Of a stretch of DNA of 64,000 nt, positions 47,198 to 58,964 are shown piece after piece. The notes under the pieces are model-generated. The model did not search any database. It was given only the letters and a program-made list of their open reading frames with translations, and was not told the origin of the DNA. The stretch comes from Planoprotostelium fungivorum. Its lineage: Eukaryota; Evosea; Variosea; Cavosteliida; Cavosteliaceae. Both the position numbers and the translations under genes were made by a program. Numbering within the stretch: the stretch's first letter is position 1; each line of letters begins with the position of its first letter. The DNA lies in NCBI GenBank assembly GCA_003024175.1, contig MDYQ01000020.1, positions 186,001 through 250,000 on the forward strand, given 5' to 3'.

Positions 47198-47343
47198 ATT
47201 GTTGAATAGAATTGTTTCTCAAGTCTGTTCTTTCTTTGTCGATGATGATCTTCGTGTTGTGAACTAACACCTGCCTCACGATCATCGCGAGTAGAAGTAA
47301 AACGTACACGAGTCTCTTTAATCGTACAAAATAAATAATGTTC

Positions 47344-49998
47344 TCATTTCTCGAGTGTCTGTACAATGTCCCATCCATCCTTCGCCTCTTTTGCTCTCAC
47401 GATCCTCTCCAAAAGATGCTGCGCGGGTTCGTCTTCAGGGTACATCTCTACCATACTCAAGGCCCCTTCCTCAGCCAACTTCAAGTCTCTCTCTTCGAAT
47501 CGGCTCAGAACTGCCTCGTACATCTGGCACATGTCTTTCCTCTCCGTGGTGAAGTCACCAGATATCTCGTACAGCGTCGTGATCTGTTTCTTTCCCGCCA
47601 CGCGAACGTACCCGATCCTCCTCGAATTGTACTGGCTCTCGCTGAGACCCTTGTGCGTGTGTTGTGTGATGAGAATGGTGGTACCGAAGGCTTTGTTCGC
47701 GTTTTCGACGCGAGAGGCCAGGTTCACGTTGTCTCCCAAGCAAGTGAAAGCCAATCGTTGACTGCTGCCTGAAGTAGTGTCATCGTAAATACGAAAGTGA
47801 CGTACGGACCTATATTTCCCGCCAAAACGGGTCCAGTGTTGATGCCCACCCTGTGGAACAGTTCGAAACCGTAAACCTTGAGCCATCGTTTGTTCAGATG
47901 TTTCAACTTGTGCGTACATTCGAGTGCCGCTCTGACAGCTGCGTCTTCGTGGTTTTCTCTCAGCGTGGGTACGTTGAATATGGCCATGATGCAATCGCCG
48001 ATGTATTTATCGATGACTCCTCCGTTCTACGCAGTGATGAGATGATGAGCGTATCGATCATCTGAACTCACATCGGTGATGGCGGTAGTCATGACCTCCA
48101 TGTATTCTTCCATGATGGCAGCTAAAACGTCTGGTTCGTGTATCTCTGCTAAAGTGGTGAATCCTCTGATGTCCTGAAAGTAGATGGTGGCCACCCTCGA
48201 TTTCAAAAACGGCACCGCTTCTCTCTGCATGTAATCAGAAATATTTCTAGAGTCTGTTTCTGACGCAGATTTCATGATCTCTCTTCGGATGTCTTCACCT
48301 TTGATTGGAGTGCGTGCGAGATGATCTCCAGTGGAACAAATTTTCGAAACGAGCTGAGAGCGGCGTGCATGCTCGTGAAAGAACTGTACAGGTGGGATGC
48401 CTCCGCAAAAGGTGGTTCCGTGAGTTCGTTCATGTCTAATTCCATTCGAGACACCTGTCGAACGTCAATCCTTCTATCAAATCTTCCCACACCTTCTCCA
48501 ATTCTGACGAGAGACCGATCAAAGACCTCGTCACGGCATAAGCCGTTAAGATGAGCAGTATGGTGGTAGCACCGCACATGGCCAGCGCGATGAGTGCGAT
48601 GTCTCTCAAAAACATGTCCGTAGCTTGTGGCGTGAGGAAATAAAATCTCCAATAGACCCCAGTAGAATTGATATCCCCCACTGCCACGTTATAGCTGATA
48701 CCTTGAATGTCGATGCTGAAGAGTGACTCTGGTTGTTGTGTGTAATAGAGGTAAGGTTCTCTAATCCAAGTTTCGTTGCAGTCGGATGCGAAGATGGGAG
48801 CAGTTCTGAAGAAGATGAGTGAAGCTGATGAGGAGAATATTTCTCACGAGTTATCTTCGAAAATGGTGGCGGGAAACATGTGAGTGGATGTCGAGACGAG
48901 TTTCCCTGTGTCCCGCTCCACGATGAACGACAGCCCGTGACTCTGACGCATCCTCTTGAAGATATCGGATAAGACGTCTTGGATGCTGATGATCGTGTCA
49001 GACACCTCATCCTCCGTATTGTCTCATCTCACCCTGTGGTGGCAACGCACACATCCACGTATACGATGATGGTGTCATTGTCTGGTTTGCACACTGGGCC
49101 CTCCAAACAGATGAGCGCGTTAGGCTCGGGATAGCCACTGACGTAATACTGCAAGTCGGACCACACGGGAGGTGATTTGCATGAGGTGAAGACAGAGATA
49201 TTGCTCGTGTCAAAAACGACAAATTCGTACGTGGAGGGTGTGACCTCGTTGAAGGTATCGCTGAGTGAGACGTTCGGCAGGGTGATCCAAGCGTCCATCA
49301 GCGCGTAAGATGAATTATAGACGGTGTTCTCAAAGACGTCCATCACGAGACTGTAAGATTCAGCTCCCATGATCTGTCGGGGTCAGATGATGTGATGTTC
49401 ATTTTCACGAATGCACCTTTCCATTATCCCAGAAGAGATCTAAGAGGGTCAGTGAAGGTGTCGGTGAATAGGTGCTCGATCACTCACCCAGACAAGAGCC
49501 CATCGGTTTCCCGGCAGCCTGAGCCATCATGTAATCTAGTTGGTCTCGATAGACATCTCTGGCTATGATGTTGGGGTCACCGTTGATATACGTGATGTTG
49601 CTCTTCTTCAGATATAGGACGACTGCCGGAGATCAGTTTGATGCCTCTGTCACCCTTCCATCTCACATGATGTGTACTCGTTGCTGGCCCACCCTAACAG
49701 ATCGTCTACTTCATAATGAACTAGACTGATTGCTTGTGACGTTTGAGCCAACAAACTTTCCTTCCTCAATGCCCCCTGTCGAGAGATGCTGATTCCTCCG
49801 ATGATGGCAGCTGTTGTCTATAGAATTCAGAGGATGCCCTCACCGTTAAACCTCACCAAAACAAAGAAAACCCCCACCGTAGCTGTCACCAGACGAATCG
49901 ATAAGAGTCTCCTCAGATTAAAAGCCCTTGATGTACATCAGCACGAGATGTTAGCTGTTGACTCACTTTTTCGACTGTGACTCCTCAGACGAGGCCAT
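47344..49998 (-). CDS. Receptor-type class III adenylate/guanylate cyclase
   Basis: ATG 49998 opens MASSEESQSKKAFNLRRLLS. A first TM helix (IRLVTATVGVFFVLVRF) precedes an extracellular region of about 350 residues (VHYEVDDLLGWASNEYTS; MGAESYSLVMDVFENTVYNS; TIIVYVDVCVATTG), probably a ligand sensor of the Cache/CHASE kind. A second TM helix (IALIALAMCGATTILLILTA) leads through a HAMP-like linker and FVPLEIISHALQSK to the cyclase domain. There IYFQDIRGFTTLAEIH supplies the first metal Asp, DKYIGDCIMAIFNVP the second, and CLGDNVNLASRVENANKAFG the transition-state Asn/Arg. These catalytic residues are all present, so it should make a cyclic nucleotide; which one cannot be told. It is tail-to-tail with the 43-47 kb gene. 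Confidence 0.88.
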
Positions 49999-50636
49999 GA
50001 AGCTGCTCGCTCGGCTGAGTCTGGGAGTGAAGTCACCCTCTAAAGGAATGACCATGGACTTCCTGCTCCTGACCATGAGACCACGCCACCCAAGGTATTT
50101 TCTGCCTCTTAGCCTTAGCAGAATTACAGGCGGAAACTGTCAGGAGGCCAAAATAGGCGAGAGTATTTTGCAAAGCTTCAGAGCTTCGTACCAACGGAAA
50201 AACATTCGGTGCGGCAGGAACAATAGATCTATTGGACAGAAGGCTTGCATCGCCATCGCTTCCTGCTCAGGTGCGTGTGGACTGACAAATACAGCTACAA
50301 AAGTCTGACGTGTCTATTAATACATGCCTCTAATTGTCAAGAACGTGGGTCGTTCGTTCACACAATCTCAAGTGTTTCGAGATATTATACGATGATATTC
50401 CTCCTTACATCTGGGTCACAGTGAACTACCCGTGGGATCACAATGAGCTGGTGGCCAGTGGCTGCGCAGTCGTGTGTCGAGGAAGACAAGCGAGTGACCT
50501 CTCTTCTGTATTTAATTAACACCTCTGCATCATCAGATGACCACTCGATCTCCAATCACATTCTCATCTCTCATTTCAACACCCGATCTTCACAAAGAGA
50601 CATACGAAACGACACGAAAACACAAATAAAGAGATT
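49999..50636. other. Cyclase upstream region
   Basis: It has no supported gene. It holds the presumed cyclase promoter and the 3' region of the Zn2Cys6 gene. A plus frame at 50334-50519 lacks any recognisable motif. Confidence 0.5.
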
Positions 50637-52411
50637 CTATTGCCCGCTCGCTTCTCTCTTGATAGGCAAGGCCAAAAAGTGGGCGTAGATGATGGAGGGC
50701 AGACCCAGCATGTCTCTCTTGACGTTGATGCACATGGAGCCCTCCAAATAGACCGTTTCTTTCCTCCAGCTCTTCAAGTAGACGTGAATCACCGCCTCGT
50801 TCCAATTCGGGCGCGTGAAGATGTCGCGCATGAACTTCCAGTAATCCGGCATCTACAACGCGTCAGAACCGTGAAATCTCGCGTAAAACTGTCACCTTGA
50901 AGAATTGGGAGATTCCGTTGGATTTCGTGGGCAGCATGTTCTGAACGAAACCAGTGAGGTGACAGAAGGCAGGGTTGGCAAAGATGACACTACCGTTCCT
51001 CTCCCACAGTAGAGACGGTGGCGCCAGGTGAGACGTCGCCATCTTGAACGTCTGGCCTCCTTCAGCTCCGTCCCAAATCGAAAGAATAAAAGGAAATAAA
51101 ATCGTCACTTACGTTGACAAACTGCTCAAAGTTGGTGTGGATCTGCTGTTGTAGCATGGGGTTGATTTCGTCTCTTAACGCGGCGACCGATGAGTTCATG
51201 TCGATCTCTGATTGTCCCATCAAGGTGCCCATATCGTTCTGGTTCGAATGGTTGGGAAAAAAGTTTTCGATTCTGGCCAAGAGGGAGGGAAGACTCTCCT
51301 CTGGCTCGGTCGTCAAGATGCGGATGATGTTTTCTGATGAGAGGGTGAGTGTCTTTCAAAGATGAGATTTCGACTTACGGACGTTGGGACTCTCGAATAT
51401 GCCCAGGGTGTCGCCCTGTGTGAGTGTGGGCTGAGGGTAGATGTTGGTGTTCCTGCTGAAGAGAGGGTTGCGAGAATCGTTGGGGTCCATCGCTAGATTG
51501 GGGATGGCCGAACGGAAGCTGGAATAGTTGACGCTGGTCATGCGTTGTACGGGGGGAGTGGCGGGTTTGAGCTGGATTTAGGGTTTAGAATTTCACTCCG
51601 AGGGATCGACTCACTTTGGGTTGGGCGGGTTTACGGCCCACCTTTTTGGCGGGACTGGGCTGAGTCATGTTGACGGGCACGGGCTGTCCCACACCGACCC
51701 CGACACCGACGCCGACGCCGACACCCTGTTGGATGGGCATGGAGCGATTGTATGCCATGGTGTTGTAATCCTGTGAAGTCGTTGAGTGATCGGATGGAAT
51801 GGTGACTCACAGCGTGCATGGCGGAGATGTCTTGACTCTGTTGAGGAGGGTAACCGTAAGAGGCTTGGGGATATCGTTGCTGTGGCTGTTGTGGATAGCC
51901 CTGTTGCGGTTGTTGATAAGGGGCGCTCTGTCCTCCTTGAGGGATCATGGAGGATTCTTGCAACATGGAAGAGGGATCGATGGAGTCTCCGCCATCGTCC
52001 GAGTCTTCACTGTCTTGACCTCTCTTCATCTTGGCCCCTGGTTTCTTCCTCTCCATATCTCTGCATGTGTCGGCGGTACCTCGAGCGATGCAACGCTTGC
52101 AGGGTCTCTCTGAGAGAGGATTATTCATTCTGGAGGACGTATCCATCTCATCCGAGATCTCGGGGTGATGTGATGTCCATACCTGCGTTACAAGAAAGAT
52201 GTCCACGACGGCAATTCGAACAAGCGCGTCCTAATCGTTTTCTCGGTTCTTGAGGTTGTTCTGAGGCCTCCTGTTGCTGCTGTGGCTGCTGCTGTTGTTG
52301 CATTGTCCACTGAGGTTGAGATGGGATCGGTGGAATCGGTACATCTTGAGAGAGCATACCCAATGGTATGCCCTCAGAGCCGTAATACGCAGGATTAGAG
52401 AGGTAATCCAT
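50637..52411 (-). CDS. Fungal-type Zn2Cys6 transcription factor with PAS-like C-terminus
   Basis: ATG 52411 opens MDYLSNPAYYGSEGIPLGML and a Gln-rich run. The binuclear zinc cluster is split by an intron: RACSNCRRGHLSCNA joins ERPCKRCIARGTADTCRD, giving C-x2-C-x6-C-x5-C-x2-C-x8-C. This is the form seen in fungal ERT1/GSM1-type regulators of carbon metabolism. A basic segment (MERKKPGAKMKRGQD), Gln/Pro/Tyr-rich low complexity, a Val/Gly dipeptide run (GVGVGVGVGVGVG) and KKVGRKPAQPK follow. The C-terminal part (ERNGSVIFANPAFCHLTGF ... HVYLKSWRKETVYLEGSM) looks like a PAS sensor. It is likely a nuclear, metabolite-responsive regulator. It stops at 50637. Confidence 0.85.
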
Positions 52412-52528
52412 GATTATCCTTCGCGCGCTGATTCAGAATCACCAACGGTTGTTACGATCTACAACGCATTCAGGCAGATTTTTTATTTTGAATTTTAAAA
52501 GCGAGATCGGCAAGCACATCACGACATC

Positions 52529-53868
52529 ATGTCGGTACCTCAAGTATCTCTCGGTCCTGAAGGACCTATGGTGAGATAAAAATAATCGTCCTCCATCGCT
52601 GTTGCAATGATTCAACGTTCTGGAGGTTTCTCAGTTTGTGTACGGGACGATGAGATTAGGAGATGGAGAAGGAATGAAGGACCCTCAGTCGATTTTACAG
52701 AGGATCGATGCTTGTGAGAAGGTGCACAGAAACTGATTGTTGACAATGTAAGGTCTTGAAGTTGGTATCACTACGTTTGACTTGGCAGATATCTATGGGT
52801 GTATGTCAATCTCTCTCCACATCATATGACACGGTGCAGGTTACACATACGAGGAGCTGTTAGGCTCCGCTCTCAAATTACGCCCTGGCCTCAGAGAAAA
52901 GATTCAGATGTAAAATCCACCACTGACGGACCATCTGATTCGATTCCAGCATCACAAAGACGAACATTGTCATCCCCAGCTCCCATTGGGGGTACGAAGT
53001 GAAGGTGAAACATTACAACTCTTCTGCAGAGCACATCCGCTCCCAAGTGGAGAGATCACTCCGTGTTTTACACACAGACTTTCTCGACATCGTACTCCTC
53101 CACCGACTCGATTATCTGATGGATGCAGATGAGGTGACGTCCACTCCTCTCCCATCACATCATCTCAAGTCCATCTCAGGTCGCCGGCGTGATGACAGAG
53201 TTGAAGAACGAAGGAAAAGTTCGACACTGGGGTGTGTCGAACCATACCGTCCATCAGGTACATGTCTTACGATGATGATGATGATGTCGAGACGAGCCGA
53301 CACACCATCAGGTGGAGCTGCTGCAATCTCGATTGTCTTTCCCCCTCGTCACCAACCAGATCGAACTCTCGGTCACACACCTTCAACCCCTCGACGATGG
53401 TACTCTGGATCAGTGCCAGAAACTGAGAATATCGTGAGCGTGCCTCCATCACTCACGCCATCTCATGCATGATGTGATGCTGGTTGACGATGAACAGACC
53501 CATGTTGTGGAGCCCCTTGGGTGGAGGCAAACTATTCGACAGAGAGAACACAGACCAACAGATTCAACGCATTCAGAAGGCAATCTCCGATGTATCTCAC
53601 GAGTTGAATGATCTACCGGAAGACCTGGTCAGTCGACGTTCTAGCCAATTCTCATCATCGTCACCACCATCATCATCATCATGAACATTTCGCACAGGTG
53701 GCTTACGCTTGGCTGTTGAGACATCCATCCAAGCCCGTGATTCTGTTGGGAACGAACAACAGACAGAGGATGCAGAGCGTGAGGGACTTGTACGACAGAA
53801 ACATCCGATTGGACCTTCAGCAGTGGTATTCCATCTGGGAAGCTTCTAAAGGTCATCCTGTACCTTGA
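52529..53868 (+). CDS. Aldo/keto reductase
   Basis: This is an NAD(P)H-linked TIM-barrel oxidoreductase. ATG 52529 opens MSVPQVSLGPEGPM; exon 2 gives FVYGTMRLGDGEGMKDP, then GITTFDLADIYGGYTYEELL (Asp and Tyr of the catalytic tetrad), REKIQIITKTN (Lys) and LDIVLLHRLDYLMDADEV (His). GVSNHT, NQIELSV, SPLGGGKLF and PVILLGTNNRQRM follow, the last being the cofactor-binding end. The frame stops at 53868 after GHPVP. It has about seven short introns, two rich in CAT/ATG triplets. The substrate is unknown. The arrangement resembles the bacterial YdhF-like group, which also carries SPLGGG, but that placement is tentative. Confidence 0.9.
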
Positions 53869-53944
53869 TGAAGCGAACACTCTCATTTCTATACGCGTAA
53901 AGACGTCCGATATTCATAAATAAATCTCATATCTCTCGAATTTA

Positions 53945-54987
53945 TTATTGGCTCTTCTGAGCGGCCTTCTTTTCGTTGTGCTTGATCGCAGCTTGCACGG
54001 GGTCTTCGTATGTGCCCAAGATACGATCCCAGAAGGTGAAGTAGGGCTGAGAGAAGTTCACCTTCAGACCATGCAACTGATGATGGAGGTCGTGGTAGAA
54101 GGCATTGTTACCAAAGAAACGCTGGAGAGGATCGTAAGGGAAGTTGTAGCCACAGTGGTCGTCCACTGTTTGTTCGGTCAGTGATGATGTGGGGATGTCG
54201 TCTACAGATGAGTCGATGTAGAGATGTGCAGCTGAGATGATAAGGGGCACCTGTCTTGAGAGTAGAGAAACACCAGAAGAAGATGGAACCTCTGACTGTC
54301 ATGCCAGAGAGCTCGGCTGCGGCAGCAGCACCGAGAGAATCGAACAAGAAGCCTTCGATGGGATTGTTATAGAGGGCACCGTAGGCGTATGGGACGTAGA
54401 GAGTGTGATGCCACGCATGGATGTTTCTGTACAACCATTTGTTTTGATGAAACAAACGGTGTAAGAAGTACTGCCAGGTGTCCATGATGATCCTGTTTCG
54501 TTCAACATGAAATGGTGTTCGTGATGACTCACATGCCCATCATGAATTTGAGTGCGGGTAATAGATAATTATCAAAGAGTGTGTCTCTCTCATCTAATTC
54601 CTTTGTTCCCTGCAACCACAAGAAGACGAAAGCCAGACCGGCCTGCGCGATCTGCTGAAGAACTACTCCCTTAAAGACGTCCAAGCGTCCCACACGGTTC
54701 TTTGTGAGCTCTTCCTCTGGGTGAATGCGATATCTAGTTCCATCAGGAATCAATTGCGGTGGATGTTATTCTCACTTTTCAGTGGCAGGGTGCTTCAGTG
54801 TATCGAGTGTGGCGAAGAAGCCGGACGCGACCCAGTAAGTGATGATGGGACCGACGATGGCAACGACATCATCAGATGCGAAACTCAAAAGTGACTCAGA
54901 ACTCATGGCTGTGGATAGTTCACTCGTCAGACCTGCCTCTATCTGACCTCTGAAGTCCACCCCACTCAGATTTGTGCGACGTCGCAT
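53945..54987 (-). CDS. Fatty acid hydroxylase/sterol desaturase family, SUR2-like
   Basis: This is a di-iron membrane enzyme of the ER. The closest pattern I recall is sphinganine C4-hydroxylase (yeast Sur2), which makes phytosphingolipid bases. Either ATG 54987 or 54906 (MSSESLLSFASDDVVAIVGP) could be the start, and the latter looks more typical. Iron-ligand histidines are clear: DTWQYFLHRLFHQNKWLY (HxxxH), NIHAWHHTLYVPYAYGALYN (HxxHH) and AFYHDLHHQLHGLKVNFSQP (HxxHH), followed by FTFWDRILGTY. Hydrophobic helices include GVVLQQIAQAGLAFVFLWL. The C-terminus NEKKAAQKSQ has a KK near the end that might aid ER retention. The introns are short. Confidence 0.85.
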
Positions 54988-55065
54988 TCATGGCGACCCC
55001 TCGCTGTAGATGCACTGTTTTTCCAACTTCATTTTCCTCCATTTCACACCCAGAAGTTGGACTTT

Positions 55066-55498
55066 TCAGTAACGAAACAAAAAGAGAAAAAGCAAGGCAG
55101 CCGACACGAACACGATAATGATAGAGAGGTTCCGCAGTCTTCCGTTGCGAGGTAACCTGTGACCTCCAAATATCTTGGGAACAAACTGCACTACGGGCAG
55201 GGATAGAACGTGTCGGTAGGGATATGGTGTGCCCTCATAGAGCTCGTTGTGGTGCTGTTGTCGTTGAATAAGATGACACCGGAGATATCTTCTGGGCAAA
55301 GCTTTGAAATTTCAATCAGAAAGTCGGCCGCTTTTCTTTCAGTTTTCGGGCGTTCTGAGCCTCTCTTTGAGACAACCACCAACAGCAAGGGCGATTGCTG
55401 CACGACTGTCTATAATTTATTGAGAGTCACAAGACCAACGAAAGCAGAGTGAGTTGGTTGCACCGATGAGCTTTGACGTGGAAGATGTCAAGGGTCAT
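55066..55498 (-). CDS. Uncharacterised protein with C-terminal membrane anchor
   Basis: I do not recognise it. A possible start at 55498 (MTLDIFHVKAHR) joins over a short intron to VVQQSPLLLVVVSKRGSERP then AADFLIEISKLCPEDISGVI. The likely C-terminal half (ELYEGTPYPYRHVLSLPVVQ, then the hydrophobic NLSIIIVFVSAALLFLFLFR) lies in another frame without an evident intron, so there may be a sequence error or the two are unrelated. If joined it would be a small tail-anchored protein. Its start would lie only 25 bases from the divergent homeobox gene start. Confidence 0.35.
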
Positions 55499-55523
55499 GT
55501 ACGTCGCTGATATCGATCCAGGG

Positions 55524-56997
55524 ATGAGTGAGGCCGATAGAGCATCGCCAAATTCAACCCCTGAGCACAATCCAGGCAGCAGCGAACTATCTTCACCAGG
55601 GTACCTTCTTTCAATTGCCGTATTCTTACGTTTGTATTGACGAACCGCAGTAGAGAGGAGCCCTCACCGACGATCGCGATCAGCGGCGTCAATCACACTG
55701 AGACTGAGGCGGTCTCGAAAGATGCCAGCGTGGTAAATTCTCCTCCAAACAATGACGCACCCCAACGCATATCGTCGGTGCAACAGGACATGGCTTCCTT
55801 TCTGGCCAGCCAATCTTTAGAGATGCCCGGGCTGTCGAGGAAGAGAAAGAGTGAAGATTTGAAAGACCTTCCATTCAAACAAGCGAAAGTCAAAGATTTC
55901 GTAGAGCCACAACCCAAACTCGTACCCGTGCAACCCGTCCAGACACCCGTTCAACCTTCATTCAACCTCCACACGATACCCGGCCTTCCATCGGCCAACG
56001 GCTTCGAGGTGAAATGAACGAGTGTATCATCCAAATGACATCCGACAGGTCGTCGAGCAGAATGGAAGATTTGTGGTGAAGATGAAAGGCTCCACCGATG
56101 CTCCATCTCCATTCCAGGTGCGATGCCCTCTCGTCTCCCATCCTGACCCGATCAGATCGTCGTCAAATCACCAAAGACTCCATCACCAGCCTCCAACCCC
56201 ACTTCATCTACAACGGACTCCCAGCCACCCAGTTATCCATATAATTACCCCGGTCACACACCACGCCGCATCGATCATGTCATCTCTCCCATGCAACCCA
56301 CGACACCTCAGGTGATCATCTATCTTCTCTCCTCGCTCATCCTGAAAGATGCGTGGCAAGGTCATCAATGCAAATGTGCCCGCACCTTATCCCATGAACG
56401 GTACATCTGGTTACCCACAACGGCCCAACTACAACCAGCCAAATGTGATGGACAATGGAATGATGTACGTCATCAGCGACATGCAGCCTCCTCCGTACAT
56501 GCAGGGTGGGTTTCATTCCAAAGCAACCCTTCTGATGGTAGTAGGTATGACTATTGCTCAGCCGTCCATCTACAACGAGGCACCCAACTTCACGCCGCAG
56601 TACAATGAATTCCAACCACCTCCTGTTCGACAGGACACACGCATGCAACGAGCCGTGACGATATTGAAGACTTGGTTCAGAGAGCACATTGTGAGATCAT
56701 CATCATCATCACCATCATGACCCTCTATAGAGCTCACCGTTTCCTTCTGACGAAGAGAGGATGCACTTGGCCAATCTGAGTGGTTTAGAAGTGGCTCAAG
56801 TTGATTACTGGTTCAATGTGGCCAGGATGAGACTGCGTCAGGTACATCATCTCGTGATCATGACAAGACTGACTCTGTAGATTCAGCTGCAGCAACAGCA
56901 GCCACAACAACAACAGCAGATGGAGCCGACCAACTACAATAGTGGCTTCAACTCGAATAAGCCACGATATGTAGAGAGCGTTGTACATCATCATTAA
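55524..56997 (+). CDS. TALE-type homeobox protein with altered recognition helix
   Basis: ATG 55524 opens MSEADRASPNSTPEHNPGSS. The N-terminal part is disordered and Pro/Ser/Gln-rich, with a basic GLSRKRKSEDLKDLPFKQAK segment. The C-terminal exons carry a KN/TALE homeodomain: VTILKTWFREHI, then SPFPSDEERMHLANLSGLEV and AQVDYWFNVARMRLR. The P-Y/F-P loop and W-F are typical. At the place of W-F-I-N-A-R-R-R it reads W-F-N-V-A-R-M-R, so the invariant Asn51 that contacts adenine is Val. A Gln-rich segment and a His-run (VVHHH) end the protein at 56997. It is probably a nuclear regulator with changed or lost DNA specificity. Confidence 0.85.
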
Positions 56998-57052
56998 AGC
57001 TGTCTTTGTATAGAACATGAGTTGCACCATCCCATCGAAACGTTGTGTCTGT

Positions 57053-57483
57053 TTATTGCGGAGGAGCGTCTCGTACTTTTGGTCGGTTCTTTTCTTTCTT
57101 CTCTTCTTTCTCTCGCTTGATTTTTGGGTCGATGAGTTTCTCCCTCTGTTGAGAGATGAGAAGGTGAGAGATGAAGGAAGATGAGAGCCCATAAGACCGT
57201 TTGGAGGACTCTTCAGAGATGTAATCACCTCTGCGGTCAAACAATTCTTGTATGCATCAATGTACTTTTGGCAATCGTTCTTACGAGTCGGATCGAATCC
57301 CCAATTCTGACCTTCACGTTCGCATGAGCTGCAAAGAAGTCCTCTCTTGTGACGTCACTCACATTCTATGGACAACTTGGCTTCTTGTGCACACGGCCGC
57401 AGAACGTCTGAAACTTGACTCGGTTTCTTTGTGCCGAACTTTGGGTGGTGATTTGGCTTCTGATTGTTGTCTAGCTGTGACAT
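57053..57483 (-). CDS. Twin Cx9C (CHCH) protein, COX23/CHCHD7-like
   Basis: These small proteins are imported into the mitochondrial intermembrane space by Mia40 and help assemble cytochrome c oxidase. ATG 57483 reads MSQLDNNQKPNHHPKFGTKK. Joining exons gives CAQEAKLSIEC (first Cx9C), an insert DSCEREGQNWGFDPTRKND, and CQKYIDAYKNC (second Cx9C). The last exon is very basic and acidic (REKLIDPKIKREKEEKKEKN). The D-x-x-x-C-x-x-Y-F/I-D-A-Y-K pattern is that of CHCHD7/Cox23. The first intron is only 31 nt. It converges on the homeobox gene. Confidence 0.78.
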
Positions 57484-57603
57484 GGTGATGTGATGTCTGT
57501 GTTTTGTTTCTTTTATACTTGAATTTAAATTCGTGACGCGAAACGGCCAATTGAGAAGAGCATTATCTACTCTCGATAGAGGGAGATAACGATCAGGAGT
57601 GAG

Positions 57604-58964
57604 ATGAGTGACAACAGGTCGGGGTCTTCCGAAAAGATCGACGAGGCAACCGATATAGAGGCTCTCGAGAATGATCTCTCTCAATTGGAATCAGAGGTCG
57701 TCATCCATACCTCTGTCCATTCACAATGTTTCAAGCATACATAAACGTCGATCTAACATCTCACAGTTGTACACTCTACAACGTCTGTGGTTGGATGAAC
57801 AACAAGCCTGTGAACAATTGGAGAATCGAATCAAGACACTCTCTTGCATCTGGTCGGTCGATCACCCTCCCGAAGAGGTCATCTCCACAGGCGCCATGAG
57901 TTCCAACGTATCAATATCAACGCCAACCACTTCGTCGTCCGGTAATGTAGATGGAATGCAAAAGTTAATCACACCACCTGCACCTCCAAATCGAATCCAA
58001 ACGAGTCCCATCACACCCATTCAGGCACACAACAAGACACACAATCTCATCCAAGTGATATACTCATCATTATTGCAACTCACATGCATAGACATCACCA
58101 CCGAATCACAAGCTATCAACCAATGAAAAATCTCCAAACAACGTACATAACACACAGCAGTTCAGTCGACCGAAAGGTAACCTCACCTATCTGTCGAGTT
58201 TCACAATTGAACAAGTGCAGTCATACAAAGCGTTCCAAAAGCTACACCACAGAGGAGAGACAGAACATCACCGACACTGAAGAGAGAGACACCTTCACCC
58301 ACCCTGAAGACATCATCGTCACCCAACATGAGGAGAGAGAGTTTATCACCGACCATAAAGAAAGAGACACCGAAGAGCGCGAGAGAAGAGAGTCATCACA
58401 CTGCCATGACGAGAAAGACAAAGATGAACAAGGGTCAGCTCATCACGATCATCATCACGATCATCATCACGATCATCATCATGTCCCCTTCTGAATTCCT
58501 GCAGGCTCCACCTTACCTCTACGCTCGAAGCCTCCACCGATCGATCCTGAAACCGGTAGAAAGAGACGAAAATCATCTCAGGTAAATCCATCCATCTCTC
58601 CATCTACAACGAGACAGGTCCGCCGCTGGCCCGCGAGACCCATCGAGCACGGAGACGTACGTCCGGGAGACCAAGATTCATCTTCAGAAGAAGAATACGA
58701 AGAAGGAGGTCACAAGATCGTCTTCGCCTCCGACAAGAAGAGGAAGATCAGCGACGTCATCAGAGACGCCGTCTTGGCTTCTTCTACAACGAACAACTGT
58801 GATTTCGAGCGAGTCATCCAGTGGCTGGAGAGCTGCTCGACGTTGGGAGGTGAGAAGAGAGGGGGCGTTGTAGATTGACGAGATCAGGGGAGGGGAGGGA
58901 ACAATTGAGGAGAAGAGTACAGCAGGCCACGAGGGGAGGTGTGTGTCTCATCCGTTTCACGATT
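57604..58964 (+). CDS. Uncharacterised, probably nuclear protein with coiled-coil N-terminus
   Basis: I do not recognise the family. ATG 57604 reads MSDNRSGSSEKIDEATDIEA and LENDLSQLESE, continuing after an intron as LYTLQRLWLDEQQACEQLEN, which is a heptad-like coiled coil. A Ser/Thr/Pro linker follows, then charged stretches (EERQNITDTEERDTFTHPED). Late exons carry PPPIDPETGRKRRKSSQ (basic, NLS-like), the acidic SSSEEEYEEGGH, SDKKRKISDVIRDAVLAS and FERVIQWLESCSTLGG, with a probable end near 58964. Introns are rich in CAT/GATC triplets and one ends with the CTACAACGAGACAG motif. The composition suggests a chromatin-associated factor, which is inference only. Confidence 0.5.

Noticed and set aside
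57283-57320. Possible tRNA B-box (GGATCGAATCC)
   Set aside because: There is no matching A-box or cloverleaf around it, and it lies inside an exon of the Cx9C gene.
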